Origin: Candidatus Humimicrobium oleiphilum
GTDB lineage: Bacteria > Actinomycetota > Humimicrobiia > Humimicrobiales > Humimicrobiaceae
Reading direction: 5' to 3'
DNA length: 16,380 nt
Assembly (NCBI GenBank): GCA_002304935.1
Contig: DBPS01000006.1
Span: forward strand, 23,466 to 39,845
In this document: piece after piece, positions 1-7,913 of the stretch
Numbering within the stretch: the stretch's first letter is position 1
Layout: the number at the start of each line of letters is the position of its first letter
Notes under the pieces: model-generated
What the model was told of the DNA's origin: nothing
Seen by the model: the letters and a program-made list of their open reading frames with translations, nothing else
Database searches by the model: none
Translations under genes and position numbers: made by a program

Positions 1-1164
1 CCCTTTGAGCTCTCTTAGAAGGGAGTCGTATTCGTTTACGGTTCTTTCCCAGGTAAATCTTTCTGATGATTTAAGGCCGTTTTCTCCCAGTTTTTTTATA
101 AGGCCGGGATTTCCTGAAAGTTCTATTACTTTTGACAGAAATTCTTCCCTGCTGTTTACTAGATATCCGGTAATGCCATCTTCCATTATTTCAGGGTGTG
201 CCCCGATTTTATAACAGATAGCCGGTTTTGAAAAAGCCTGAGCTTCAACTACCGGAAGATCAAAACCTTCCCACTTTGTACATGTGGTATAAATATCGCT
301 TGCAGAATAAATAACAGGCATCATTTCAAAAGGAGCATTGGAAATGACACATATCCCTTCATTTCTTAAAGCTATTTCATCATTCTTGGAACCGAAGCCG
401 ATCATCAGAAGCTTTAAAGAATCATTGCTTTTTTTTGCTTCTTTAAAAATGTCCATAAGCTCTCTTGTGCCTTTATATGGCTGATTTACAGGATTCAGCC
501 TTCCGGCATAAAGCATCAGCACATCATTTTCCAAAATACCCAGTTTTTGCCTGAGTTTTATAGCTTCTTTTTCAATCTCATCTTTTTCGCCCAGCTCTTT
601 TTTGTAATGGTCTGCACCAAGATATATGCATGATGATTTGCTTCTTAATGACTTGGGGATTTTACTGTTAAGAAATTCAGATATGCTTACTATTTTCAGG
701 CTGTTCTTAAAATAAAAATTATTCTGGGTAAAATCCATATATCTGAAAAATAATTTTCTTCTCAGGCTCATCCCTTCAGTGGATATTACTCCGTAGTTTA
801 TTGAAATAACAGGTTTTTCAAGTACTCCTGCAAGACTGTAATAAGGAAAAGTATTTATTATAAAAATATCGCTTCCCTGATTATTAAAAATATATTTGAG
901 TTCCTTTGTCTTTTTTTCAAGTTCCATTACATTGGAACCAGTCATCCGGGGAATAATGTTTATATCATAACATGCTCTTTTTTTATATTCATCATCAGCC
1001 TGGGTACAGAAAACATTACAATCATAACCCCTGTCTGTAAGCCCTGAAGCAAGTTTGTCAACGACAAGCTCAACGCCATGCCCGACAAGCATTTTTTCAG
1101 TAATAAAAGAAATTTTTTTAACCATTTTCGAATTTATCAGGTCAGAAGTGATAATTTTATTCAT
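1..1164 (-). CDS. GT4-family glycosyltransferase, C-terminus cut by window edge
   Basis: The minus frame is open from an ATG at 1164 to base 1, giving 388 residues with no stop, so the 3' end lies outside the window. It looks like a retaining GT-B glycosyltransferase of family GT4, which moves a sugar from a nucleotide donor in the cytoplasm. Visible signs are a glycine-containing N-terminal loop (VGHGVE, about residues 27-32), an AGRL-type segment opening the second domain followed by a KG pair, and the GT4 nucleotide-binding motif WEGFDLPVVEA with E299 and E307 in the E-x7-E spacing. Residues after this match the usual helix-rich C-terminal end, so probably little is missing. A second in-frame ATG at 1125 (MVKKISFIT) is an equally good start. 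Neither has a clear Shine-Dalgarno. It is divergent from the GT2-GT4 gene. Acceptor and sugar cannot be read from sequence. Confidence 0.88.
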   Translation of the reverse strand, partial: MNKIITSDLINSKMVKKISFITEKMLVGHGVELVVDKLASGLTDRGYDCNVFCTQADDEYKKRACYDINIIPRMTGSNVMELEKKTKELKYIFNNQGSDIFIINTFPYYSLAGVLEKPVISINYGVISTEGMSLRRKLFFRYMDFTQNNFYFKNSLKIVSISEFLNSKIPKSLRSKSSCIYLGADHYKKELGEKDEIEKEAIKLRQKLGILENDVLMLYAGRLNPVNQPYKGTRELMDIFKEAKKSNDSLKLLMIGFGSKNDEIALRNEGICVISNAPFEMMPVIYSASDIYTTCTKWEGFDLPVVEAQAFSKPAICYKIGAHPEIMEDGITGYLVNSREEFLSKVIELSGNPGLIKKLGENGLKSSERFTWERTVNEYDSLLRELKG

Positions 1165-1178
1165 TTTAACATTAATTA

Positions 1179-1206
1179 TTGTTTAAAAAAAATTGTTTGT
1201 TATAAT
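1179..1206 (+). promoter_or_regulatory. Candidate sigma70-type promoter for the GT2-GT4 gene
   Basis: TTGTTT (1179-1184) and a perfect TATAAT (1201-1206) are separated by 16 bases, 45 bases before the ATG at 1251. The -35 box matches consensus at only three positions. A 14-base palindrome (1204-1217, AATTTATATAAATT) overlaps the -10 box. The gap is AT-only, so chance matches are likely. I found no convincing promoter here for the divergent minus gene. Confidence 0.4.
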
Positions 1207-1250
1207 TTATATAAATTTCAAACCTTATATTTTATCTTAATGAACTTGTT

Positions 1251-3764
1251 ATGAAAGATATTTATTCATATCCATTAATTACCGTTTCAATTGTCAATCT
1301 TAACGGCAGCAATTATCTGAAAGACTGTCTTGAATCGTTAAAAAAGCTTAACTATCCGGCAGAAATGCTTGAAATAATTATTGTTGATAACGGCTCCAAT
1401 GATGATTCCGTTAAATTCATTAGAAATAATTATCCGGAAGCAAAAATAATACAGAATAGCCGTAATCTGGGATTTGCAAAAGCAAACAATCAGGCAGCTG
1501 CTGAAGCAAAAGGAGAATATGTCGCTTTTTTAAACAATGATACCAAAGTAGATGAAAACTGGCTTATAGAACTTCTGAGACCGGTATATGGTTCTGATGA
1601 AACGATCTGCTCAGGATCGAAAGTACTTTCTTTTGACGGGAAAAGTATTGATTTTGCCGGAGGTATGATTAATTTTGAAGCAAAAGGGTTTCAGATAGAT
1701 TATGGAATGCCAAAAGAGAAAGATAATCATAATATGGAAAGGTTCCTTCCTTTTGTAAACGGAGGAGCCATGCTTGTCAGAAGAGATGTTTTTGTGAATT
1801 CAGGCGGGTTTGATGAAGATTTTTTTGCATACTATGAAGATGTAGATCTTGGATGGAGATTATGGGTGCTGGGCTATAAAGTAGTATTTGCCCCTGATTC
1901 TATCGTTTATCACATGCATCACGGGACATCAAAGGCTTTCAGCGAAGACAAGCTGCGATATCTGAAAGAAAGAAATGCCCTCATATCTCTTTATAAGAAT
2001 TACGGGGAACAGAGCCTTGCCGCCATTCTTGCAGCAACCCTTTCCAATATCTTTGCAAGAATATTTACTGATTTTAAATTTGATCATAAGAGTTATTATA
2101 ATTTCGATATAAATGATAAAAATTCAAGCGAGCTTTCAAAAAAAACAGGTGATGAGATCAGGCAGCTTAAAATAGAACCCCAGCCTTTAAGCTCCCTGAT
2201 GGCAGTAAAGGATTTTCTTGAGAATATAGCTGCCCACAAGACAAAAAGAGATTTTATACAATCCGGCAGAAGAAGGGATGACAAGGCATTATTTACTTAT
2301 TTCAAAGGGCAATTCCTTTCAGTCTCAGGTGATGAGAATTATCAGAAACAGCAGATAAATATGCTTTCATCTCTTGGGATATATGATGTTTTTAATAAAA
2401 AAATCAAAAGAACCATCCTTCTTGTCTCTGATGAAGTAGTAGATAAAGAAATGGCAGGTCCGGCAATAAGGATATGGAATTTTGCAAAAGTCCTTTCCAG
2501 ATACATGAATGTAATTATTGCAAGCCCCAACAAACCTGACCTTCCTGATATGGAATTTGAGATAAGCCAGTATTCTGATGATATGTCCCTGGGAAGACTT
2601 GTTGAGAGGGCTGACATAATTTTATGCGGCGGAACTTCTTTTAACAAATTTAAAAGTTTAAAAAGAAAAGACAGGTTTTTAATCCTTGACATATATGATC
2701 CTTATAATCTGGCAACTCTTGAGGAATACAGCTCAAGACCCATTAAAGAAAGAATAGAGATACATGAAGAAGTAGTAAAAACCATAAATGAGCAGCTTTA
2801 CTGGGGAGATTTCTTCCTTTGTGCCTCAGAAAGACAGAGGGATTTCTGGCTGGGCATGCTTGCAGCCTTAAACAGGGTCAACCCCATTACTTATTATGCA
2901 GACAGCACACTGAGAAAAACAATAGATGTCGTGCCGTTCGGCCTTCCGGACAGCAAACCTGTTCATACCACAAAAGTATTGAAAGGGGTTGTTAACGGAA
3001 TTAAAGAAGATGATTTTGTAATTATATGGGGAGGGGGGATATATAACTGGTTCGATCCTCTTTCACTTATAAAGGCAATGAAACTTATTAGCCAGGAAAG
3101 GGATGATATAAAATTATTCTTTATGGGAATCAGGCATCCCAATCCCATGGTAAAAGAGCTATCTCTTGTCAGTGAAACTGTAAATCTTGCAAAGAGTCTT
3201 GGAATTTTCGAGAAAAATGTTTTCTTTAATTTTGGCTGGGTGAAATATGACGAAAGGCAGAATTACCTTTTGGAATCTGACGCCGGCATAATCACACATC
3301 CTCTTCATATCGAGACAAGATTTTCGTTCAGGACAAGGGTCCTTGATTATATCTGGGCAGATCTTCCGGTGATATCAACCGAAGGCGATTTTTTCAGCGA
3401 TCTTATAAAAACAGAAAAAATCGGACTGGTTGTAAAGGAAAAAGATCCTCAGGACATTGCAGAAGCCATAAGAAAAATTGCTGATGATAAAATATTTTAT
3501 GAAAACTGTGTGAAAAATATTTCCCGTATTGCTGATGATTACAAGTGGGAAAAAGCATGCAGTCCCCTGATAAGATTCTGTATGGATCCTGTAATAAGTG
3601 CTGTCAAAGATACAGGAGAGCAGACTTTTGAAAAAGATATCCGATCTGAAGCATCATCTGTTGATAAAAAAAGATGCCTTATATCGAAATTTTTCCACCA
3701 TCTTTCCAGAAGCGGCCCGAAAAAAACCTTTAATTATGTTTCAAACTATTTAAATCGGAAATAA
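1251..3764 (+). CDS. Bifunctional glycosyltransferase: GT2 domain fused to GT4-like domain
   Basis: This 837-residue cytoplasmic protein carries two glycosyltransferase modules. Residues 8-275 are a GT2 (GT-A fold) domain of the rhamnosyltransferase type: VSIVNLNG at 12-19, VDNGS at 45-49, NLGFAKANN at 72-80, the metal-binding equivalent NNDT at 95-98, and the acceptor-side block FDEDFFAYYEDVDLGWRLW at 187-205. Residues 280-385 form a linker. Residues 386-765 resemble a GT-B/GT4 protein: GPAIRIWNFAKVL at 403-415, IWGGGIYNWFDP at 592-603, and LPVIST at 705-710. In this half the usual E-x7-E motif is not intact: D699 sits where the second glutamate is expected and a phenylalanine about where the first should be. 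Each domain would add one sugar, perhaps consecutively to one glycan (inference). The last 60 residues are basic. No Shine-Dalgarno is evident. A 47-base gap suggests cotranscription with the GT-C gene downstream. Confidence 0.9.
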   Translation: MKDIYSYPLITVSIVNLNGSNYLKDCLESLKKLNYPAEMLEIIIVDNGSNDDSVKFIRNNYPEAKIIQNSRNLGFAKANNQAAAEAKGEYVAFLNNDTKVDENWLIELLRPVYGSDETICSGSKVLSFDGKSIDFAGGMINFEAKGFQIDYGMPKEKDNHNMERFLPFVNGGAMLVRRDVFVNSGGFDEDFFAYYEDVDLGWRLWVLGYKVVFAPDSIVYHMHHGTSKAFSEDKLRYLKERNALISLYKNYGEQSLAAILAATLSNIFARIFTDFKFDHKSYYNFDINDKNSSELSKKTGDEIRQLKIEPQPLSSLMAVKDFLENIAAHKTKRDFIQSGRRRDDKALFTYFKGQFLSVSGDENYQKQQINMLSSLGIYDVFNKKIKRTILLVSDEVVDKEMAGPAIRIWNFAKVLSRYMNVIIASPNKPDLPDMEFEISQYSDDMSLGRLVERADIILCGGTSFNKFKSLKRKDRFLILDIYDPYNLATLEEYSSRPIKERIEIHEEVVKTINEQLYWGDFFLCASERQRDFWLGMLAALNRVNPITYYADSTLRKTIDVVPFGLPDSKPVHTTKVLKGVVNGIKEDDFVIIWGGGIYNWFDPLSLIKAMKLISQERDDIKLFFMGIRHPNPMVKELSLVSETVNLAKSLGIFEKNVFFNFGWVKYDERQNYLLESDAGIITHPLHIETRFSFRTRVLDYIWADLPVISTEGDFFSDLIKTEKIGLVVKEKDPQDIAEAIRKIADDKIFYENCVKNISRIADDYKWEKACSPLIRFCMDPVISAVKDTGEQTFEKDIRSEASSVDKKRCLISKFFHHLSRSGPKKTFNYVSNYLNRK

Positions 3765-3811
3765 TATTACTTCCGCTGTTGAAGACATATTAAAAAAATA
3801 TATCCCTAAAA

Positions 3812-5665
3812 ATGAGAAGATTATGTGATTTCCTTTTTGAAAAAAAATTATTGATCTGCTCCTCCGTAATAGCAATTATCCCTTTTGTAGTATATATTCT
3901 AACCCTTGAGGAAAAACTTGTTGGCGGGGATACATCCTCATATGCATTCCAGCTTCCGCAAATGATGATCCTTCCCCCGACCGGCTATCCTGTTTTTTCC
4001 ATAATAGGCAAATTATTTTCAATAATTCCTATTGGTGAACTTGCATACCGGCTTAATATGATATCGGCAGTTTTTGGAAGCCTTACCATATTATTTTTAT
4101 TTCTTGCAATAAACAATATTACAAAAAACATATTTGCATCTTTTACAGCCGGTCTTTGTTTTGCTTTTTCATTTCCTTACTGGCATGTTTCAAACAGGCT
4201 TGAATTCGATACCCTCAACAGTTTTATCATAGCAGTTGTTTTATTTGCAATAAGCAGATATAACGATAATCCGACAGTAAAAAACCTGTATTTTTCATCT
4301 TTTGCTCTGGGACTTATGTTAACCAATCATCCGATTGCTTTTTTCATTATGCCGGCTTTTCTAATTTTATTAATACTTATAAAACCGGCAATTTTCAGAA
4401 GAGCAAAAACATTAATAAACTGCATAGTCCTTTTTACTGTTCCTGTTCTTTCTTATTCTTATGTATACATCAGATCTGTTCAGGGATTCGGGCCCGCAGA
4501 CACTTTTATCAGGCTGATTTATTATATAACCGGCAGAAATACGGAAGGAGAAGTATTCGGCGGCAGCTTTGGAGATAAAAACTTAAAAGAAATATTTCTT
4601 ACCATACTGGATTATTTAAAAATAATTTATAATGCTTACGGAATTATTTTAATAATAATATGTTTTACAGGTTTCATATTCCTCTTGTATAAAAACTGGA
4701 AATTCGGGGTTTTTACATTTCTTGCTATCTGCTTCAATCTGATAATAACAACACAGTATCTTGACTGGGCAGTAGAGAACTATACCCTTGACATAATGCT
4801 TGTAATGGCGCTTTATATCGGTTCCGGCTTCACTGCAATATGGATATTATTAAAAAAACTTCCCTGGAAAATAATTAAAAATAAAATAATCAATATTATT
4901 TTCTGCATGATTATTCTTCTTTTGCCTGCGATGCTTCTTGTAAACAACTTCAATGAGTGCAATCAGAAAGCAAGGGAAGGTATTTATACTTTCTGGGACA
5001 ATGCTTTTGGCATAATGGAAAAAAAATCCAGGATCTATATATTCTCTCCTTCTATAAATATTGCATTTTTTATCAGCACTTTTGAAGCACAGGAAAAAGA
5101 AATAATGGTGACTGATATTAATTCCGGGGACTTTTCAGTCCAGGAGTTAATTGAAGATGTTCAAAAAGGTATTCCTGTATATATTGCAGGCAAAGAAAAT
5201 TTCTTTAACCAGATATTTGAGCTGAACAAAGAAGGCCGGTCATTTTACTGGGACAGATATGAGGAAAATCTTCAGTTATACAGGTTATCAGACAGACAGT
5301 CATTGCTGGACATTGAATCAGTAGTTTCAGGCACACAGGTATTTTTCGGAAAGACTTCTGAAATTAAATTTATCATAAGAAATAATAGCGATAAAGAAAT
5401 AAAGATTGATTCAATTGAACTTGAACTTCCAAAAGGTTTAAAGTTTGCTTCAGTGTCTGATTCCGGGAATATTGTCCAGGACCCTGGAATAAGCAGGGGG
5501 ATATTTATGTGGGTCAGCGATGATTATTATATTCCTGCCGGAGACGAAATGATACTTGCCGTTAATTTTATTCCGGAAAGGGTAGGCGAATTTGCTGTCA
5601 GATTCAGGGTCACTACAAATGAAATGTATTTTGACAGCAGAGACCTGGTAATAAAAGTAGAATAG
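3812..5665 (+). CDS. DUF2723/TMEM260-like GT-C membrane glycosyltransferase with C-terminal Ig-like domain
   Basis: The N-terminal two thirds (residues 12-380) is a polytopic membrane protein of about ten segments resembling DUF2723 (protein O-mannosyltransferase-like; TMEM260 relatives). Diagnostic pieces are GGDT at 38-41 with the expected acidic residue in the first outer loop (D40), PTGYPVFSIIGKLFSIIP at 56-73, AYRLNMISAVFGS at 78-90, and LTNHPIAFF at 170-178. Such enzymes act on the outer membrane face with polyprenyl-phosphate sugars (family knowledge). Residues 385-495 form a soluble region. Residues 500-617 look like a beta-sandwich of the DUF11/CARDB type (FIIRNNSDKEIKIDSIELELP at about 520-540, FIPERVGEFAVRF at 586-598). 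That type of module also occurs in the SGNH protein of this window. The start is an ATG with no Shine-Dalgarno, 47 bases after the GT2-GT4 gene. A hairpin terminator follows at 5709. The sugar and acceptor are unknown. Confidence 0.8.
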   Translation: MRRLCDFLFEKKLLICSSVIAIIPFVVYILTLEEKLVGGDTSSYAFQLPQMMILPPTGYPVFSIIGKLFSIIPIGELAYRLNMISAVFGSLTILFLFLAINNITKNIFASFTAGLCFAFSFPYWHVSNRLEFDTLNSFIIAVVLFAISRYNDNPTVKNLYFSSFALGLMLTNHPIAFFIMPAFLILLILIKPAIFRRAKTLINCIVLFTVPVLSYSYVYIRSVQGFGPADTFIRLIYYITGRNTEGEVFGGSFGDKNLKEIFLTILDYLKIIYNAYGIILIIICFTGFIFLLYKNWKFGVFTFLAICFNLIITTQYLDWAVENYTLDIMLVMALYIGSGFTAIWILLKKLPWKIIKNKIINIIFCMIILLLPAMLLVNNFNECNQKAREGIYTFWDNAFGIMEKKSRIYIFSPSINIAFFISTFEAQEKEIMVTDINSGDFSVQELIEDVQKGIPVYIAGKENFFNQIFELNKEGRSFYWDRYEENLQLYRLSDRQSLLDIESVVSGTQVFFGKTSEIKFIIRNNSDKEIKIDSIELELPKGLKFASVSDSGNIVQDPGISRGIFMWVSDDYYIPAGDEMILAVNFIPERVGEFAVRFRVTTNEMYFDSRDLVIKVE

Positions 5666-5708
5666 ATTTTTTATAATCAGATTTTTATAAGACATATTTT
5701 TGTAAATG

Positions 5709-5750
5709 ACAAGTAATCCTATATTTCCTATTGAGAGGATTACTTGTTTT
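5709..5750. terminator. Hairpin terminator at convergent gene ends
   Basis: ACAAGTAATCCT (5709-5720) and AGGATTACTTGT (5736-5747) are perfect 12-base inverted repeats around a 15-base loop. On the plus strand a run of four T (5747-5750) follows, so it should stop transcription from the DUF2723 gene. On the minus strand the downstream flank lacks a long T run, so activity there is less certain. The right arm contains the stop codon and last codons of the minus-strand flippase-like gene. Confidence 0.65.
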
Positions 5751-6792
5751 CCGTCAGTTCAGCCTGTTTTCTTCTTCTGTCCATATATGGCCTGAGCGCA
5801 TATATTATTCCGCCGATTACACCTGGAACAAGTATCATTATAAGAACAGCTATTGAAACAATGGTTGCTATATTTCTTGGTCCGCCAAGCGCTCCGACAA
5901 GAACGACAAATGCACCTTCCCTGACTCCTATGCCCCCTATAGATATCGGTATCATTGTAAGTATCGCGCTTATCTGTATTATAAATATATATGCTATGAG
6001 GCTCAGCTGGGTTATCCCGAAACCCTGGCTGCAGAACGAATAATTAAGAGTAAAAGTAAACTGGAGAAGCATGCTCAGAATAATAGTCACAAACAGGATA
6101 AGCTTGAATCTCCTGAAATCCTTGAATGTATTATACATTTGTCTCAGTTTGTCTTCCCATTTATGCAGAAATCTTAATTTCCTGAAAACTTTGTTAAGCC
6201 TGAAATAATCAGGAAAAAGCATAATAAGGATTATAAGGACCGCAAATATAAAGAATATAAGTATCATCACTATAAGAATGTTGTTTGAAATAGTCCATCT
6301 TCCCATCTTGAATTCAACGTGTGCTGTCCTTAAAAATCCGATTGCAAGGGCGAAAACCAGATAAATTATTGAGCTCATGACCCCTGTAGTTCTTTCCATA
6401 AGCACAATTGAAGCAGCTTTCATGCCTGAACTGTTTTTAAGTTTGGAAGTGTCATAAATCCTGTAGACATCTCCACCGATAGAAGTCGGCAGAAAATTAT
6501 TGAAAAAATATCCGACAAGATAGGAGCCGAACAAAAACGGCATCGAAGCTTTTATCTGTTGAGTCTTTAAAAGAATCTGCCATCTAAGAACAAGAAGATA
6601 AATTCCCAGCCAGTACATTAAGAAAGAAAGCCCTATCAGCCAGAAATTAACCTTTGTTCTGGAAAGATAAGAAATGATTTCTGAAAAATTACCGAACTGG
6701 GTTTTAAAAAGGAAGAATAATATACCTATACTTATTACTATCCTAAGTACGATAAAAATCCTGTTTTTTAATTTTTTTTTGTCTATATTCAA
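5740..6792 (-). CDS. Flippase-like polytopic membrane protein (LPG synthase TM / AglD-like family)
   Basis: This 350-residue protein has about eight hydrophobic segments and matches the lysylphosphatidylglycerol-synthase transmembrane family (PF03706, 'flippase-like domain'). The conserved blocks are LPTSIGGDVYRIYDTSK (101-117), MERTTG (132-137), and IPISIGGIGVREGA (281-294) followed by a glycine/proline-rich last helix pair. It has only the membrane half and no C-terminal aminoacyl-transferase domain. In glycan loci such proteins are suspected to help move lipids or lipid-linked sugars, but a biochemical role is rarely shown. The start codon is TTG (rc of 6790-6792). No ATG occurs before about residue 59, which lies within conserved membrane sequence. 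There is no good Shine-Dalgarno, and a stop lies 27 bases upstream in frame. It follows the acyltransferase by 94 bases, which hold a possible promoter of their own. Its stop codon lies inside the convergent terminator. Confidence 0.83.
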   Translation of the reverse strand: MNIDKKKLKNRIFIVLRIVISIGILFFLFKTQFGNFSEIISYLSRTKVNFWLIGLSFLMYWLGIYLLVLRWQILLKTQQIKASMPFLFGSYLVGYFFNNFLPTSIGGDVYRIYDTSKLKNSSGMKAASIVLMERTTGVMSSIIYLVFALAIGFLRTAHVEFKMGRWTISNNILIVMILIFFIFAVLIILIMLFPDYFRLNKVFRKLRFLHKWEDKLRQMYNTFKDFRRFKLILFVTIILSMLLQFTFTLNYSFCSQGFGITQLSLIAYIFIIQISAILTMIPISIGGIGVREGAFVVLVGALGGPRNIATIVSIAVLIMILVPGVIGGIIYALRPYMDRRRKQAELTENK

Positions 6793-6851
6793 AAAAATTA
6801 CCAGTATTTTTAATTTTTACTGAAAAATATTTCCAAAAAAATAATCAGTAA

Positions 6852-6857
6852 ATTATA
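6852..6857 (-). promoter_or_regulatory. Possible -10 box for the flippase-like gene
   Basis: A perfect TATAAT on the minus strand lies 60 bases upstream of the TTG start at 6792. No good -35 box stands at the proper distance. An 8-base inverted repeat, TTTACTGA (6816-6823) and TCAGTAAA (6845-6852), separated by 21 bases, covers the presumed start of the transcript and touches the -10 box. It could be an operator, a leader hairpin or chance. The gene may also simply be read through from the acyltransferase. Confidence 0.28.
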
Positions 6858-6886
6858 AAACAAAAGGAATATTAATTAAACAGATA

Positions 6887-7678
6887 TTATTTTCTTTCTT
6901 TTACTACTTTTGCCGGCATACCTACTGCTATTGAATATTCAGGTATATCTTCATTTACTACTGCTGCTCCTCCGATTATTGAATTTCTTCCAATCGTTAC
7001 CCCGTCAAATATCAGAGCTTTTGCACCGAACCAGCAGTTTTCACCCACATATATTCCTTTGCAAATTGTATCCATTTCCGTTGCCGGTTTGTCTGCAGAA
7101 TCATAGACATAGTTACCTGCTACAAAATACACATAAGCTGCAACCATTGTATCTCTGCCGATTTCAATCTTTTTACCGCTGAAAATATCACAGTTAAATC
7201 CCAGATTAACATTCTCTCTTAAAATTATATCCCCGTCTTTGCAGCTTAATATGGTATTTCTCCCCAAAAACACGCCATCTTCAATAATTATCCCGTTATT
7301 TGTATTGCCTTTGGCATCAAGCATACAGTTATCGTCTATTACCACATTATTACCGATGGTTATTTTACCCGGATTTCTCAGCATTATATTTTTACCGAAA
7401 CTCACACCTTTTCCGACTTTTTTCAGCAAAAACTTATAGAAAATACCTCTTAAAAATATTCCTGCAGCTCCGGGACAGTTTGCAAAAAGGCAGGTGATCA
7501 TCTCATATTTCAGGAAAGCAAAAAAACCGCGTTTCCCGACAAAAAATTCACAATATTTTTTAAATTTGGACCCACCGGATTTTGTAAGTGATTTGGATCT
7601 TACTTTATCATCTATTTTTTTTGATCCGGTATCTTTGTCGTCCGAAGTATTATTTATTTTTTTATTTTCCTCATTCAT
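6887..7678 (-). CDS. Hexapeptide-repeat (left-handed beta-helix) acyltransferase homologue lacking histidine
   Basis: This 263-residue protein resembles WcaF/maltose O-acetyltransferase-type enzymes that acylate sugars from acyl-CoA. Residues 1-40 are charged and probably disordered. Residues 49-85 match the membrane-proximal segment common in this group (GKRGFF, then PGAAGIFLRGIFYKFLLKKVG at 69-89). Residues 92-240 form hexapeptide coils (FGKNIML, ITIGNNVVID, IIEDGVFLGRN, IEIGRD, IYVGENCWFGAKALIFDGVTIGRNSIIGGAAVV). The typical ending is IPEYSIAVGMPAKVV at 245-259. At the loop where these enzymes usually have a catalytic histidine (GGNH-type), this protein reads AGNY, with Y190 (TAT) in place of His. 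The whole protein contains no histidine. It may use another mechanism, be inactive or structural, or belong to a subgroup with this trait. The ATG has a good Shine-Dalgarno, GGAG, 7 bases upstream (complement of 7686-7689). Confidence 0.85.
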   Translation of the reverse strand: MNEENKKINNTSDDKDTGSKKIDDKVRSKSLTKSGGSKFKKYCEFFVGKRGFFAFLKYEMITCLFANCPGAAGIFLRGIFYKFLLKKVGKGVSFGKNIMLRNPGKITIGNNVVIDDNCMLDAKGNTNNGIIIEDGVFLGRNTILSCKDGDIILRENVNLGFNCDIFSGKKIEIGRDTMVAAYVYFVAGNYVYDSADKPATEMDTICKGIYVGENCWFGAKALIFDGVTIGRNSIIGGAAVVNEDIPEYSIAVGMPAKVVKERK

Positions 7679-7913
7679 GTTGCAGCTCCATGCAGTTTGT
7701 TTTTAATAACTGAAATATAACAGAAATGACATTTATTACCCTTAAATTATCAGATATCAATAATCTATTATCAGTAAATTTTACCGATTTGCTTTAATTA
7801 TTTGAAATATTAAGTAAAATATTAATTTTAATGACTAATTAATATAGATTCACTATATTTATTAATAATAACATAAATTATTATTTGGCTTAAACTCAGA
7901 AATATTAAAATAA
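7679..7913. other. Divergent AT-rich intergenic region between acyltransferase and GT-C cassette
   Basis: This 235-base gap must contain the starts of both the minus block (5740-7678) and the plus cassette (7914-12077). All reading frames carry frequent stops, so no small gene is supported. It contains the GGAG ribosome site of the acyltransferase, a plausible plus promoter (7831-7859) and AT-only inverted repeats. For the minus direction a TTGATA-like box exists, but the -10 match is poor. Confidence 0.6.
7831..7859 (+). promoter_or_regulatory. Candidate promoter with overlapping inverted repeat, upstream of GT-C cassette
   Basis: ATGACT (7831-7836, four matches to TTGACA) and TATATT (7854-7859, five matches to TATAAT) lie 17 bases apart, about 55 bases before the ATG at 7914. 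A perfect 7-base inverted repeat, AATATAG (7841-7847) and CTATATT (7853-7859) with a 5-base spacer, fills the spacer and the -10 box. That is the right place for a repressor site. AT-rich sequence makes chance occurrence quite possible. Confidence 0.35.

Noticed and set aside
1204..1217. 14-base palindrome AATTTATATAAATT as an operator
   Set aside because: It consists only of A and T in an AT-only gap, where such palindromes arise easily by chance. I mention it with the promoter but do not claim a regulator site.
2342..2692. 116-codon minus-strand open frame inside the GT2-GT4 gene
   Set aside because: It lies antisense to a well-supported glycosyltransferase domain, has no ribosome site, and its translation has no recognisable features.
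7494..7706. Plus-strand open frame opposite the acyltransferase N-terminus
   Set aside because: Antisense to the acyltransferase, without Shine-Dalgarno. The hydrophobic look comes from complementing lysine- and asparagine-rich codons.
6844..7780. Shared 11-mer ATCAGTAAATT near 6844 and near 7770, upstream of both minus genes
   Set aside because: Only two copies, of low complexity, at different distances from the starts. Not enough for a regulatory motif.
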